This document shows, one piece after another, positions 1-9,040 of a DNA stretch of 64,000 bases. The first letter of the stretch is position 1. Each line of letters begins with the position of its first letter. The notes under the pieces were generated by a model. The model was not told where the DNA came from, made no database searches, and worked only from the letters and a program-made list of their open reading frames with translations. Both the position numbers and the translations under genes were made by a program. The DNA lies in the NCBI RefSeq assembly GCF_009830105.1, contig NZ_WURB01000007.1:62001-126000 (forward strand), in the 5' to 3' direction. The stretch comes from Microvirga makkahensis (GTDB taxonomy: Bacteria > Pseudomonadota > Alphaproteobacteria > Rhizobiales > Beijerinckiaceae).

Positions 1-1455
1 CATGGGAGCCTCCTCGCGGAGGATTGCATTCGCCTTCTTGAGATTTTCGAGTCTCTTGGCCTGATCGTCGCTCGCGGCAGCCTCATCGAGCAGCTTATCG
101 AATTCTGCGTTCTTGAACTGAGTGTAGTTGCAGGCCGATTGTGGCGTCGATGAGTGGAAGCACTTGAGGGCGGTTAGCGGGTCCGGTCCCGAAGTATTCG
201 ACCAGATATATGCCTGATAGTCGCCCTTGCTGGTAACTTCGGACAGGACAGTGCCTTCCACCGGCTTGATCTTGACCTTGATTCCCACCTTCTCGAGCAT
301 CGGGATGACCGCCTCGACGATGGGAATGCCCCAGCTCTCGTTAGAGGTTGCCGTCCATTCGAATTCAAAGCCCTCAGGATAGCCGGCCTCGGCGAGGAGC
401 TGCTTCGCCTTCTCGGGATCATACGGGTAAGGCTTCATATCCTTGTCGTAGGCGGGCGACGAAATCGGAAGCCAGCTTGTCGCCCGGTAGGCCTTTTCCT
501 TTACGAGGCGTTTGATGATGAGGTCGGCGTTGATGGCGTAGTTGATGGCTTGACGCACACGTTTGTCCGAGAAGGGCTTGAAGTTCGGATTCATGCCCAT
601 GTTGCGCGTATAGACCTCGGCGACTTCGAGCAATCCCTTCGACAGTTCAGGATCGGCCTTGTAGGCGACGTACTGGGTCGGGCCGAGAATGGACGCGTCG
701 ATCTCCTTGTTGCGGAAGGCGACGTCGCGCGCCGACGCTTCCCCCATGATCGAGATGGAAACCCGATCGGCATAAGGCTTGCCAGGCTGGTAGAATTTCT
801 CCCAACGTTCTGCCACGAGGCGCGAGCCCGGGACGTACTCGACGAACTTGAATGGTCCGAGACCGACGGGCTTCGACAGGAACGAATCCTTCGAAGCCTC
901 GTCCGCCGGGTAGATCGACGTCATCGAATGATAGAAGTTGAATCCGGGATCGACCTTCTCGGTCAGGGTCATCTCGATGGTGAAATCATCGATCTTCTTC
1001 AGACCGGAGATTTCCTTCGCTTGCCCTTTTTCGACCTCGACGGCACCTTTGATGATCCTGACGTAGCGCGCGCCGGGATAGGCCTTCGCGCCATTCATGA
1101 GACGCGTGAAGGACCAGATGACATCATCGGCCGTCATCTTGCGGCCATGGTGGAAATAGGCATCATCGCGGAGCTTGAATGTGTACACGAGACCGTCGCT
1201 CGAGGTCGTCACCTCTTTCGCGAGTTCAAGAACCGGCTTATTGGCGTTCGAATCCCAATTGTAGAGTGCCCTATGGATGGCCTTGGCCCAGATCTCGTCC
1301 TGAGCTCGGTTCGACGTATGGATGTCGAGATTCGCGAAGCTCGATCCGTATGGCGCGGTGAAGCGGATTGTGCCGCCCTTTCTCGGCGTCTCCGCATAGG
1401 CGCCAGCGCTCATGGTGAGAACGAGCGCAGTAGTGATGACGAAGTTTTTGAGCAC
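1..1455 (-). CDS. Peptide-type ABC transporter solute-binding protein (family 5), 3' end outside window
   Basis: Periplasmic binding protein of an oligopeptide/dipeptide-class ABC importer. The frame is open from a GTG at 1455-1453, preceded by GGAGG, to the window edge, giving 485 codons without a stop. The N-terminus is a Sec signal peptide (VLKNFVITTALVLTMSAGAYA), followed by a typical SBP_bac_5 start in which the peptide is presented beside the motif TFKLRDDAYFHHG (the family's LR-x-(G/D)-x-x-FHDG element). The visible end (LENLKKANAILREEAPM) matches the C-terminal lobe, so only a few tens of residues are probably missing. It follows the amidohydrolase and M81 genes on the same strand, and its permeases are presumably outside the window. 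A small inverted repeat (GCCGGC, 5-base loop) lies at 1490-1506 in its leader. The substrate is unknown. Confidence 0.88.
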   Translation of the reverse strand, partial: MLKNFVITTALVLTMSAGAYAETPRKGGTIRFTAPYGSSFANLDIHTSNRAQDEIWAKAIHRALYNWDSNANKPVLELAKEVTTSSDGLVYTFKLRDDAYFHHGRKMTADDVIWSFTRLMNGAKAYPGARYVRIIKGAVEVEKGQAKEISGLKKIDDFTIEMTLTEKVDPGFNFYHSMTSIYPADEASKDSFLSKPVGLGPFKFVEYVPGSRLVAERWEKFYQPGKPYADRVSISIMGEASARDVAFRNKEIDASILGPTQYVAYKADPELSKGLLEVAEVYTRNMGMNPNFKPFSDKRVRQAINYAINADLIIKRLVKEKAYRATSWLPISSPAYDKDMKPYPYDPEKAKQLLAEAGYPEGFEFEWTATSNESWGIPIVEAVIPMLEKVGIKVKIKPVEGTVLSEVTSKGDYQAYIWSNTSGPDPLTALKCFHSSTPQSACNYTQFKNAEFDKLLDEAAASDDQAKRLENLKKANAILREEAPM

Positions 1456-1567
1456 GGCTGATCCTCCAAGCTATGACAGTCGCGGACGCGCCGGCAGGAT
1501 GCCGGCCCGCGAAACACGAACTCTCGTCGATGCCGTTCTATGTCGAGGCGCGTTCCCCTGTATGATT

Positions 1568-3250
1568 TTAAGTAACGCCAAGACGATCGTGAACGATCGA
1601 ACCTCCCCGGATCGTAAGATCACATTGAGTGTTGTCAAGAATATCCTCTGGTGTAGCGCTCAGGAGATTGTGCGAGAAAACTGCAATGTCCGCGAGCTGC
1701 CCAGGGATGATGCGCCCTTTCACCTCTTCCATCTTCTGCGAGAAGGCACCGAACTCCGTATAAGCCTGCAGAGCGTCCTCGATGGACACCCTCTCGTCCG
1801 CATCCATTACGGTACCCTTCCATGTCTTGCGCGTGAGCATGGCGTAGAGATTCGGGAACGGATTCGGCTCGCAGACCGGCGCATCGCTGCCAGTAGCAGG
1901 CTTGAGGCCGAGATCGATCCAGGTCTTGAACGGGTAGCTCTTGAGCCCCCTCTCCTCCCCGAGCACGGACACGTAGGCATCGCCGAAATCGTAGATGAAC
2001 ACCTGCTGCGGGCAGGGATAGATGCCGGCCCTGATCATGCGCTCGTGCTGCGCGGGCGTCGAGAAGCCGCAATGCTCGACCCTGTGTCGCCGGTTTGGAT
2101 CCGGTTTGGCTGCGAGCGCGCGCTCATAAGCCGTGATCAGTTGCTCGATGGCCGCATCGCCGATGGCATGGCAGATCAGTTGATAGCCCTTGACGTGAGC
2201 ATCCATGACGAGCTCGTTCAACTCTTCATCAGGCATCATCTGCACGCCGGTCGTGTTGTCGTCCCCGAGATAGGGCTTCGACATCCAGGCGGTGCGACCA
2301 CCCGCTGAACCATCGAGGAAGTACTTGACTCCCCCGATCATCAGCATGTCATCGCCCGTGCCGGAAATCAGGCCGGCCTCGTAGCATTGCGGGACAATGG
2401 ATTTGTCCGGGTCGCCCAGCAGGGCGAGCCAGGTCCGAACGGGCAGCCGGCCTTCCCGCTTGGCCCTATGGTAGGCGGCAATCTCGCCGAACCCGCCGCG
2501 CTGGCCGACCGCCGCATCCATGCAGCTGGTGATGCCATAAGAGAGGAGATGACGGCCTCCGCGTTCGATGGCGTTGACGAGATCGTCCTCGGTCGGCGGC
2601 GGGATGACCGCCCAGACAGGAGCGCGGGCATTCTCCGCCAGAAGACCCGTCAGTCGCCCGTCCCGCTGCTCGATCAGGCCGCCGGGCGGTGTTGGCGAGG
2701 TCTCGCCGATGCCGGCCAGTTCGAGGGCGCGGGAGTTGCAGATGGAGATGTGCCCGCAGGTTCGCACAAGCATCACGGGGTTGTCCGGAGCGACCCGATC
2801 CAATTCGTCCCGATGCGGATGCCGCTTCACGTCGAGCTTCGTCTGATCGTAGCCGCGCGCCAGGATCCATTCGCCGGGTTTCGTAATTGCGGCTCGTGCC
2901 CCGATCGCGGCGAGCAGAGCCTCGAGAGTCGGCGCTGACGACGGCTTGGCATCCACCCAATCCATCATGAGACCGAGGGAGATCAGATGCAGGTGGGAGT
3001 CGTTGAGCCCCGGCGTCGCCAGTCGGCCTTCGAGATCAATGACACGGGTCGTCGGACCGATGAGGGATGCGATATCGGCCTCCCGTCCGGTCGCCAGGAT
3101 CCGGCCCTGCCAGATCGCCACCGCCTCGACGACACCCTCCTCCCGGCCGCACCAGATCGGACCGTTCCTCAGAACGATATCGGCGACGGGCCGGGCTGTG
3201 CTCCGCTCCACCGCACCAGATGCGAGCGATCGGTTAGCAGAAATGTTCAT
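1568..3250 (-). CDS. YtcJ-like metal-dependent amidohydrolase
   Basis: Amidohydrolase-superfamily enzyme of the YtcJ/Amidohydro_3 group, 560 aa, probably cytoplasmic. Seen: the metal-binding HxH in NDSHLH (H86, H88), the later KYFLDGS segment, ICHAIGD and HRVEHCG histidines, and the TGSDAPV aspartate motif near the C-terminus. These form the expected TIM-barrel metal-site series. The ATG at 3250 has GGGGA about six bases upstream. Known members hydrolyse C-N bonds in amides or N-formyl compounds, but their substrates are poorly defined. It lies between a peptide-type binding protein and an M81 hydrolase on the same strand, with a 90-base gap to the latter. I infer a shared catabolic operon in which imported amide or peptide compounds are cleaved. 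The exact substrate cannot be read from the sequence. Confidence 0.88.
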   Translation of the reverse strand: MNISANRSLASGAVERSTARPVADIVLRNGPIWCGREEGVVEAVAIWQGRILATGREADIASLIGPTTRVIDLEGRLATPGLNDSHLHLISLGLMMDWVDAKPSSAPTLEALLAAIGARAAITKPGEWILARGYDQTKLDVKRHPHRDELDRVAPDNPVMLVRTCGHISICNSRALELAGIGETSPTPPGGLIEQRDGRLTGLLAENARAPVWAVIPPPTEDDLVNAIERGGRHLLSYGITSCMDAAVGQRGGFGEIAAYHRAKREGRLPVRTWLALLGDPDKSIVPQCYEAGLISGTGDDMLMIGGVKYFLDGSAGGRTAWMSKPYLGDDNTTGVQMMPDEELNELVMDAHVKGYQLICHAIGDAAIEQLITAYERALAAKPDPNRRHRVEHCGFSTPAQHERMIRAGIYPCPQQVFIYDFGDAYVSVLGEERGLKSYPFKTWIDLGLKPATGSDAPVCEPNPFPNLYAMLTRKTWKGTVMDADERVSIEDALQAYTEFGAFSQKMEEVKGRIIPGQLADIAVFSHNLLSATPEDILDNTQCDLTIRGGSIVHDRLGVT

Positions 3251-3340
3251 TCATCGTCCCCAGATCTTTCCTGTGATCGAACGACAGGCTGACATGGCCT
3301 GCCATGCGGATTAGAGCCCCACGCGATCGAGCCATGAGGA

Positions 3341-4813
3341 TCAGATGTCATCCAGAGGCCATATGGGCCGCCGAATCTTCCTATAGGGACGTTCCTTGAA
3401 GTTGCGGGTCGACAGAGCCCCCGTATCAACCTCGAGCACCTCGCGAGAAATCGGCTCGAAAGCCGCACGGAAATGCTGCATTGATTTCACAATCAGGGTC
3501 GATTTCCGCGTCGGGTCGACGCCCAGCGATGTGAATTGCCCGAGATCGGTCGCCTGCCCGTTATGGCTGATCACGATGATCTCCACGCCGCCGACGCGCA
3601 ACAGCAGGCTCAGGCCGTAGCTGCGGCGCGCCCCGCCTCCCATGGGACCGTAGGCGATGAATGAGCCGTCGGTGATCGCGGCGACATGGCCGGTGACTTC
3701 GAGCGGTCCGCCGCCCATCGTCGGATCCGTCTTCCCGCCGAGCTGGAGCGTGACGCGGTTGCCCACGCCGGCCGCCTGCGCCTGCAGTACCGCCTCGGGG
3801 TCGCAGATTGCATGGAAGCCGACGTTCTGAAGACCCGCATCGAGCACAGCCCTGAGAAGATTGGTGGCGTCTCCATAGGCGCCGGAGCCGGGATTGTCGG
3901 AATAGTCGGCGATGATCAACGGCTTGGTCGCGCAGGCCTCGCCCGCCTTCGCCTTGGCGATGGCTTCATCGAGCGGGGTGAAGTGGATGGAGGAGAACGA
4001 CCGTTGCTCCCAGACGTAGTCCATGAGCTCCTCGGCAATGGCCCGGGCTGAGGCGCGGTCGTTTCCCGTCACCGCGATGGAAGGCCCGATGTCGTGAACA
4101 TCGGCTGAGGAGAAGCCGGCCTGTACGCTCACGACGAGCGCCTTTCCGGCCGCTTCGATTTGCTCGCCTCGCCGCAGGAGTTCCACCATCGGAAGTGACG
4201 TGGTGCGCCCACCATCCAGGGCATACAGGATCGGACGGCGCGCGAGCGCTACCTTCGGAGATATGACGCCGGCCATGGCCTTTTCGAGCAGTTCGGCCGC
4301 TTGCCATGTGCGTTCGTACTGATCGACATGCGGGTAAGTCCGATAGGAGATCAGCGCATTGGCGTTGTCTGCCATTCGTTGCGTCACGGTGGCATGCAGA
4401 TCGAGAACGGCGATGACTGGCACGTCGTCACCCACACGCGTGCGGATGCGGGCGAGCAGCTCGCCTTCACCGTCATCATAGCTCTGTGTCGACATAGAAC
4501 CGTGAAGGTGCAGCAGAACGCCATCGACGCCGCTGCACGCATCGAGAATGCGCGCCGCTATTGCCTCGAAACATTCATCCGTCACTCGGCCCGACGGATT
4601 TGCCCCTGCCGCAACCGGATGAACGACGTCCCAACCGTACTTGGTAGAGGCTTCGAAGGCTGCCCCAACGGACGTGCGCGTCCCCTTGAAAGCCAGGGGG
4701 ATCTCGTCTCCCAAATAATAGCTGGAATTCCTGAAAGCCTGTTCGTTCGTCAACTGGACGCTGAACGTGTTGGTCTCGTGCATGAACTCCGCGACAAGGA
4801 CACGCGATGCCAT
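3341..4813 (-). CDS. M81-family (MlrC-like) metallohydrolase
   Basis: A 490-aa member of the M81/MlrC family, named after MlrC, the enzyme acting on the linearised tetrapeptide of the cyanotoxin microcystin. Seen: the N-terminal family signature HETNTF (H12-F17), LHLHGSM near residue 102, DLHA with D138 and H140, and YPHVD with H162. The last two are the probable zinc ligands. The MlrC C-terminal domain fills the second half, including a GGGARRSYG segment. I chose the ATG at 4813 because AAGGGTGGGA precedes it; a GTG at 4843 would add ten basic residues without a good ribosome site. A paralogue with the same motifs sits at 23572-25083 in another transporter operon. Peptide cleavage is inferred from the family; the substrate is unknown and microcystin itself is not implied. 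Confidence 0.85.
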   Translation of the reverse strand: MASRVLVAEFMHETNTFSVQLTNEQAFRNSSYYLGDEIPLAFKGTRTSVGAAFEASTKYGWDVVHPVAAGANPSGRVTDECFEAIAARILDACSGVDGVLLHLHGSMSTQSYDDGEGELLARIRTRVGDDVPVIAVLDLHATVTQRMADNANALISYRTYPHVDQYERTWQAAELLEKAMAGVISPKVALARRPILYALDGGRTTSLPMVELLRRGEQIEAAGKALVVSVQAGFSSADVHDIGPSIAVTGNDRASARAIAEELMDYVWEQRSFSSIHFTPLDEAIAKAKAGEACATKPLIIADYSDNPGSGAYGDATNLLRAVLDAGLQNVGFHAICDPEAVLQAQAAGVGNRVTLQLGGKTDPTMGGGPLEVTGHVAAITDGSFIAYGPMGGGARRSYGLSLLLRVGGVEIIVISHNGQATDLGQFTSLGVDPTRKSTLIVKSMQHFRAAFEPISREVLEVDTGALSTRNFKERPYRKIRRPIWPLDDI

Positions 4814-5199
4814 TCCCACCCTTTTCCTTTTCTTGTTCCTCACGATCGAGGAAGCAGCTTTTCAAGGCTCGACGACTACTTCGTTGTGTCATCTCTGTCC
4901 GTTTTGGAGCTCGCCTCTCCAGATAGTGACAAAGTTGAAACTTTTCTCCAAATGTTATTTTTTGCTCAAATGATCGCTTCCGGCATGGCTTGAATGACAC
5001 GCTATACCGCTGCCGGATTTTCATCGAAATTGCTCACGCGGTGAAGGCGGATGGGGTAGGCAGGGCAGCGATGATGGGTGGAGCGAGCAGGATTCTGCCG
5101 TCTGAAAAGACCGAGTGAACGGCCGCAGGCCTCCCACAGACCGAAAGCCCTGCATCGTTCATCCCGCTTTCTCGGCGGGAGAGGCGAATTTTCAGCTCT

Positions 5200-5351
5200 G
5201 TCGTTTGAGAAATGACGAGGTCGCCCTCAAGCATCATCTCCTCGACCAACCGAGGGCCGAGTAGGAACTGGAAGCAGAGCCAGATAGCGTGGCGGATCGC
5301 TCCAGCCGGAAAGCGGTGGCGGGCATAGCGGGAATGGCGAGGCATTTTCAT
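5200..5351 (-). pseudogene. IS6-family transposase remnant (N-terminus only)
   Basis: An open frame from 5351 encodes RHRFPAGAIRHAIWLCFQF followed by LVEEMMLEGDLVIS. This matches the conserved N-terminus of IS6-family transposases (RHRFP, then H/A-x-W-x-Y-x-RFPL, then RDVEEML-x-ERG-x-x-VS). The match ends around residue 48, before the DDE catalytic domain. The frame then runs about 55 more residues of unrelated sequence to a stop at 5034. No DDE core or intact terminal inverted repeats were recognised, so the element is dead. The rest of the gap (about 4814-5199 and 5352-5575) shows no gene I can support. A GCCGGATCCACT string at 5365-5377 resembles part of a repeat found elsewhere in this window. 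Confidence 0.6.
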
Positions 5352-5575
5352 CCCTCACCTATGGCCGGATCCACTCACCTCCTGCTGAATCTGACGATGT
5401 CTTCGATCTGACCGGGGCTGACGCAGTTGAGCACCGAACAAGGTCAATAGAGAGAATTGCCGCAAATCGTTCAGCAATTTAGTTCAATCAATGCGTGACA
5501 AGCTCCGGTGTTGCCTGTTGTTCATATGCCGTCGTTTCAAACGCTCCGTGAGCGAGGATCTCAGCAATTCTCCTG

Positions 5576-7003
5576 TTAAGCCACAGCGCAATGCCGCGGG
5601 TTGATTGGATGGACCGTGCCCAAACTGAGCAACCGTTCGAGTAGCGCGGCTCCGCTCAAGAGACGCGCCTCCCCCCGAGGCCGGGCGACGATCTGCAGGC
5701 CAACAGGCAACCCATTTTGCGTATAGCCGCAGGGGAGGGACAGGGCCGGTGCCGTCGTAAGAGAAATGGAATAGGCGATCGCCAGCCAGTCAATATAGTT
5801 GTCGAACTTGACTCCGGAGCACTCATCCACGTAGCGCGCCTCAACCGGGTATGGCGGCACGATGGTCGCGGGAGTCATCAGAAGATCGTAATGAGAAAAG
5901 AAGGCGTGCGCCCGTCTGACGATCTCGGCACGCTGCTCTTCGGCCGCGACGATATCCGACGCACTGAGCCTTAATCCTTTCTCGATGTTCCAGATCGTCT
6001 CGGGTTTCAGCAGATCGGGATAGTCCTTGAGCTTCTGGCCGTGGGCCGCGGCAAAGCCCACAGCGCGCAGGGTGTGGAAAGCGTTCTTGGCATCTGACAG
6101 GTCCGGATGGGCCTCCTCGACGGTGACACCCAGTTCGGTGAACCTCCAAGCCGCCCGGCGACAGATCTCCGCCACCTCCGGGTCGACAGGCGTCACGCCG
6201 AGATCGGCGCTGAACGCGACCCTTGCGAGAGGTTGCGGTGCGCGCGCCGCGGCGAGATAGCTCTCGCCGGTCCGCGGCAGGGAAATGGGATCGGACGGAT
6301 CCTCATTGGCCATGGCATCCAGCAGGAGAGCCACATCCTCCACGGTCCGGGCCATCGGCCCCTGGACGCTGAGAACATCATCAATGATGGTGCCGGGATC
6401 GCGCGCGACGCGCCCAGGGCTCGGCCGCAGGCCGACAATGCCGCAGAAGCTCGCGGGATTGCGCAACGATCCCCCCAGATCGGATCCATGAGCCACCCAG
6501 GCCATGCCGGTTGCCAACGCCACAGCCGCCCCGCCCGATGAGCCCGCCGCCGAGCGCGACGTGTCCCAAGGATTCAGCGTGGCTCCGAAGACCTCGTTGA
6601 ACGTGTTGGCGCCTGCTCCAAACTCGGGGGTCGCCGATTTCGCGAAAACGATTCCCCCTTCCCTCTCCAGGTTCAAGACAAGGATGTCGGAACGCTCGGG
6701 AACGAAATCCGCGAAGATCGGCGAGCCATAGGTCGTGCGGACCCCCGCGACGTTGGTCAGATCCTTGATCGGCAGCGGCAAACCCGCCAGACGGCCTCGC
6801 CTCGCGACGGGCCGCTGCATCAGGTCGCGGGCATGGTCGCGCGCACGATCAAAACACAATGTCGGGAGGGCATTGACCGTCGGGTTGACCTCGCCGACCC
6901 GCTCCTCGAGCGCATCGAGGAGCTCAAGCGGAGTCGTCTTCTCCTGTTTGAGAAGATCCACCACGGTGGAGGCCGATTGTTCGATGAGCTTAAGGGACGT
7001 CAT
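5576..7003 (-). CDS. Amidase (amidase-signature family, GatA-like)
   Basis: A 475-aa amidase-signature enzyme hydrolysing carboxamides to acid plus ammonia or amine. The full Ser-cisSer-Lys triad is present: K80 in LPIKDLT, S155 in the AGSSGG motif, and nucleophile S179 in GSDLGGSLRNPA. The spacing of 24 residues between the two serines is the family norm. Length and the C-terminal PVGLQIV motif are complete. There is no gatB/gatC nearby, so it is a stand-alone catabolic amidase and not a tRNA amidotransferase subunit. It lies about 70 bases downstream of the TRAP large-permease gene on the same strand, which suggests that a TRAP-imported amide, or the acid released from one, is its physiological link. 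It may feed the acyl-CoA ligase at 12315. That link is inference. Confidence 0.9.
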   Translation of the reverse strand: MTSLKLIEQSASTVVDLLKQEKTTPLELLDALEERVGEVNPTVNALPTLCFDRARDHARDLMQRPVARRGRLAGLPLPIKDLTNVAGVRTTYGSPIFADFVPERSDILVLNLEREGGIVFAKSATPEFGAGANTFNEVFGATLNPWDTSRSAAGSSGGAAVALATGMAWVAHGSDLGGSLRNPASFCGIVGLRPSPGRVARDPGTIIDDVLSVQGPMARTVEDVALLLDAMANEDPSDPISLPRTGESYLAAARAPQPLARVAFSADLGVTPVDPEVAEICRRAAWRFTELGVTVEEAHPDLSDAKNAFHTLRAVGFAAAHGQKLKDYPDLLKPETIWNIEKGLRLSASDIVAAEEQRAEIVRRAHAFFSHYDLLMTPATIVPPYPVEARYVDECSGVKFDNYIDWLAIAYSISLTTAPALSLPCGYTQNGLPVGLQIVARPRGEARLLSGAALLERLLSLGTVHPINPRHCAVA

Positions 7004-7071
7004 GGCTTTCTCTTGATGATTGTTGCTAATTGTCCAGGATCGGCGAACCCCGGCTCGTAGGAGTAATCAAC

Positions 7072-8403
7072 TCAGCGCATCAGCTCGACGAGGAATCTTG
7101 AAAGTTCCGGAAATGCCGCAACGACGGCAAGGCCCAGGATACTGGTGATGAGAAACGGGATGGCTCCGACCGCGATGCGCTCCAGGGGAAGGCGCGTGAT
7201 GTTGGCGGCAACGAAGAGATTGATGCCGACCGGCGGCGTGACCAGACCGATGGCGAGGCTGATCATGACCGTCACCCCGAACCAGACCGGATCCCAGTTC
7301 AACTCGCGCATGACGGGAATGAAGATCGGCAAGGTGATGAACATGATCGTCACCGGGTCCATGAACATGCCGGCGACCAGAAGCATGACCATGATGACGA
7401 GCAGGATCACCCACTGGTTCTCGCTGAGAGCCAGGAGGACTGTCGAATAATGGCCGACGAGATCGTCCACCGTTATGACCCAGCCGAACAGGCTGGCATA
7501 GGCGACGACCAGCATGACCACGGCCGACGAGGCGCTTGCCTCCGTCAGGGCAGCGTACAGGGACCGGAGCGACAGCGTGCGATAGACGAAGGCGCCGACA
7601 AACAACGCGTAGACCGTCGCCACGATGGCCGCTTCGGTGGCCGTGAACGCTCCGCTGTAGATCCCGCCCAGAATGACGACCGGTGTCATGAGGCCCCAGA
7701 AGGCATCGATGAAGGAGCGGCCGAGCCGCTTGAAATAGGGAAGGCCTGCATAGGGCTCGGGAGACAGCGCCGCGAGACTTCCGCTACTTTCGGAAAATCG
7801 GTCTGGGCGGCTGAAGCGCGCGAGCGGCAGCGTCAGCAACATCAGCACGCCGCAGATCAGGCCCGGGATGATCGCCGCGATGAACAGTTCGGAGATGGAT
7901 GTCTCGGCGATGACGCCGTAGATCACAAGACCAATCGAAGGTGGGATGACGATCGACAGCGCGGCGCCGGTGCAGACGAGCGCCGCGGCAAAGGCCCTGG
8001 AGTAGCCGTCCTCGTGCATCCCCTTGATGATCAACGGTCCGATCGCCGCGACCGAAGCAGGCCCGGATCCGCTGACAGCTCCCCAGAATAGGCACACGGT
8101 TGTTCCGACGATGCCCATGCCGCCAGGAAGCGAGCCGATCAGAACGCGAAAGAAGCGTATCATCCGCTCGGCGATTCCGACCGAGCCCATCAGGGTTCCC
8201 GCAAGAATGAAGAAGGGAATGGCCAGGAGCGAAAACTTGGTGATGCCGGCGGCCAGGAGATCGCCGACCATTTCGAGCCCGAAACCGAGCTGCCACATGG
8301 CGTAGAGAGCCGACAGCCCGAGGGAGAACGCCACCGGCAGACGAAGAGCCAGGAGAATGAAGAACAGCACCACCATCTGGGTGCCGACACCCATCTCAAA
8401 CAT
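7072..8403 (-). CDS. TRAP transporter large permease (DctM family)
   Basis: A 443-aa inner-membrane protein with about a dozen hydrophobic segments, the DctM-type channel subunit of a tripartite ATP-independent periplasmic transporter driven by a sodium gradient. Family marks include the N-terminal FxxLxLRLPVAFSLG segment, FFILAGTLM, VCLFWGAVSGSGPASVAAIG, and PPSIGLVIYG. The start at 8403 overlaps the end of the small-permease gene by eight bases, as usual for dctQ-dctM pairs. It works with the small subunit at 8396-8914 and the binding protein at 9041-10045. TRAP systems usually carry organic acids. The particular acid is not shown, and neighbouring acyl-CoA and amidase genes make a carboxylate or amide-derived acid a reasonable guess. 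Confidence 0.95.
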   Translation of the reverse strand: MFEMGVGTQMVVLFFILLALRLPVAFSLGLSALYAMWQLGFGLEMVGDLLAAGITKFSLLAIPFFILAGTLMGSVGIAERMIRFFRVLIGSLPGGMGIVGTTVCLFWGAVSGSGPASVAAIGPLIIKGMHEDGYSRAFAAALVCTGAALSIVIPPSIGLVIYGVIAETSISELFIAAIIPGLICGVLMLLTLPLARFSRPDRFSESSGSLAALSPEPYAGLPYFKRLGRSFIDAFWGLMTPVVILGGIYSGAFTATEAAIVATVYALFVGAFVYRTLSLRSLYAALTEASASSAVVMLVVAYASLFGWVITVDDLVGHYSTVLLALSENQWVILLVIMVMLLVAGMFMDPVTIMFITLPIFIPVMRELNWDPVWFGVTVMISLAIGLVTPPVGINLFVAANITRLPLERIAVGAIPFLITSILGLAVVAAFPELSRFLVELMR

Positions 8404-8914
8404 GGGGCGCCTCCAGGGCCTCGCTCTCGTGACGGAACTCCGTTACGGGATCGTTCAATCCGCGGTAGGTCTCGGCGGCATGCTGAAGATATCGGACGAC
8501 GACAATCGCGAAGCCGAACGGTAGCCCGACGCTGTAGTACCAGGCCGGCAGCTGAAGTCCGTAGGACACTGTCCCGCTCTTGATCTGATTGAATACGAGT
8601 TCCAGCGAGTACCAAGCCGAAAGTGTCAGCAACAGGACGGAGAGAGCTCCTGCGATCCACATCAGGGCAAGCTTTCCCCGCTTCGGAAGGCAATCGAAGA
8701 TCACGGTCACGGCAAGGTGCTCGCCCCGGCGCGCCGCAATGGCTGCACCGAAGATCGTCAGAAGCAGAAATCCATTGACGAGGAGCTCTTCGGTCACCGC
8801 CAGGGAATGATTTGAAAGATAACGGACCACGATGTTGGCGAAGCCGAGAAACGTCATAGTCAGGAAGATCAAGGAGCAGAGAATCTTCTCCGCGTTGTCC
8901 AGCAGGGTTCGCAT
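8396..8914 (-). CDS. TRAP transporter small permease (DctQ family)
   Basis: A 172-aa protein with four predicted membrane helices (near residues 13-30, 45-65, 85-105 and 125-145), the DctQ accessory subunit. It carries the family pattern RRGEHLAVTVIFDCLP (the R-x-G-x-H-x-x-V element) and GFAIVVVRYLQH near the C-terminus. It ends inside the first codons of the large-permease gene, implying translational coupling. The start ATG at 8914 is the only plausible one. The gap of 126 bases upstream to the binding-protein gene contains a perfect stem-loop, described separately. Confidence 0.93.
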   Translation of the reverse strand: MRTLLDNAEKILCSLIFLTMTFLGFANIVVRYLSNHSLAVTEELLVNGFLLLTIFGAAIAARRGEHLAVTVIFDCLPKRGKLALMWIAGALSVLLLTLSAWYSLELVFNQIKSGTVSYGLQLPAWYYSVGLPFGFAIVVVRYLQHAAETYRGLNDPVTEFRHESEALEAPHV

Positions 8915-9001
8915 GGCAGGACCACAGGTCTGAGATGCCGAGGGGCGGAGTGAGGCCGGAGATCGCCCAGCCTCCTATGTTGGACAGGTCTGCAGGGCGA
9001 T

Positions 9002-9025
9002 GGCATCAGCCTTGAGGCTGATGCC
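9002..9025 (-). promoter_or_regulatory. Stem-loop between TRAP binding-protein and permease genes
   Basis: Perfect inverted repeat with 10-base arms (GGCATCAGCC / GGCTGATGCC) and a 4-base loop, 16 bases past the binding-protein stop codon. There is no T-run, so a simple rho-independent terminator is less likely than an RNA 3'-stabiliser or partial terminator that keeps the binding protein in excess over the permeases. Comparable structures occur at 19969, 48071 and 63747. Confidence 0.6.
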
Positions 9026-9040
9026 GCGGCTCAGGCCCGC

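Noticed and set aside
5034-5351. Possible intact 105-aa gene
   Set aside because: Its first half is an IS6 transposase N-terminus and the rest is unrelated run-on sequence, so it is treated as a pseudogene.
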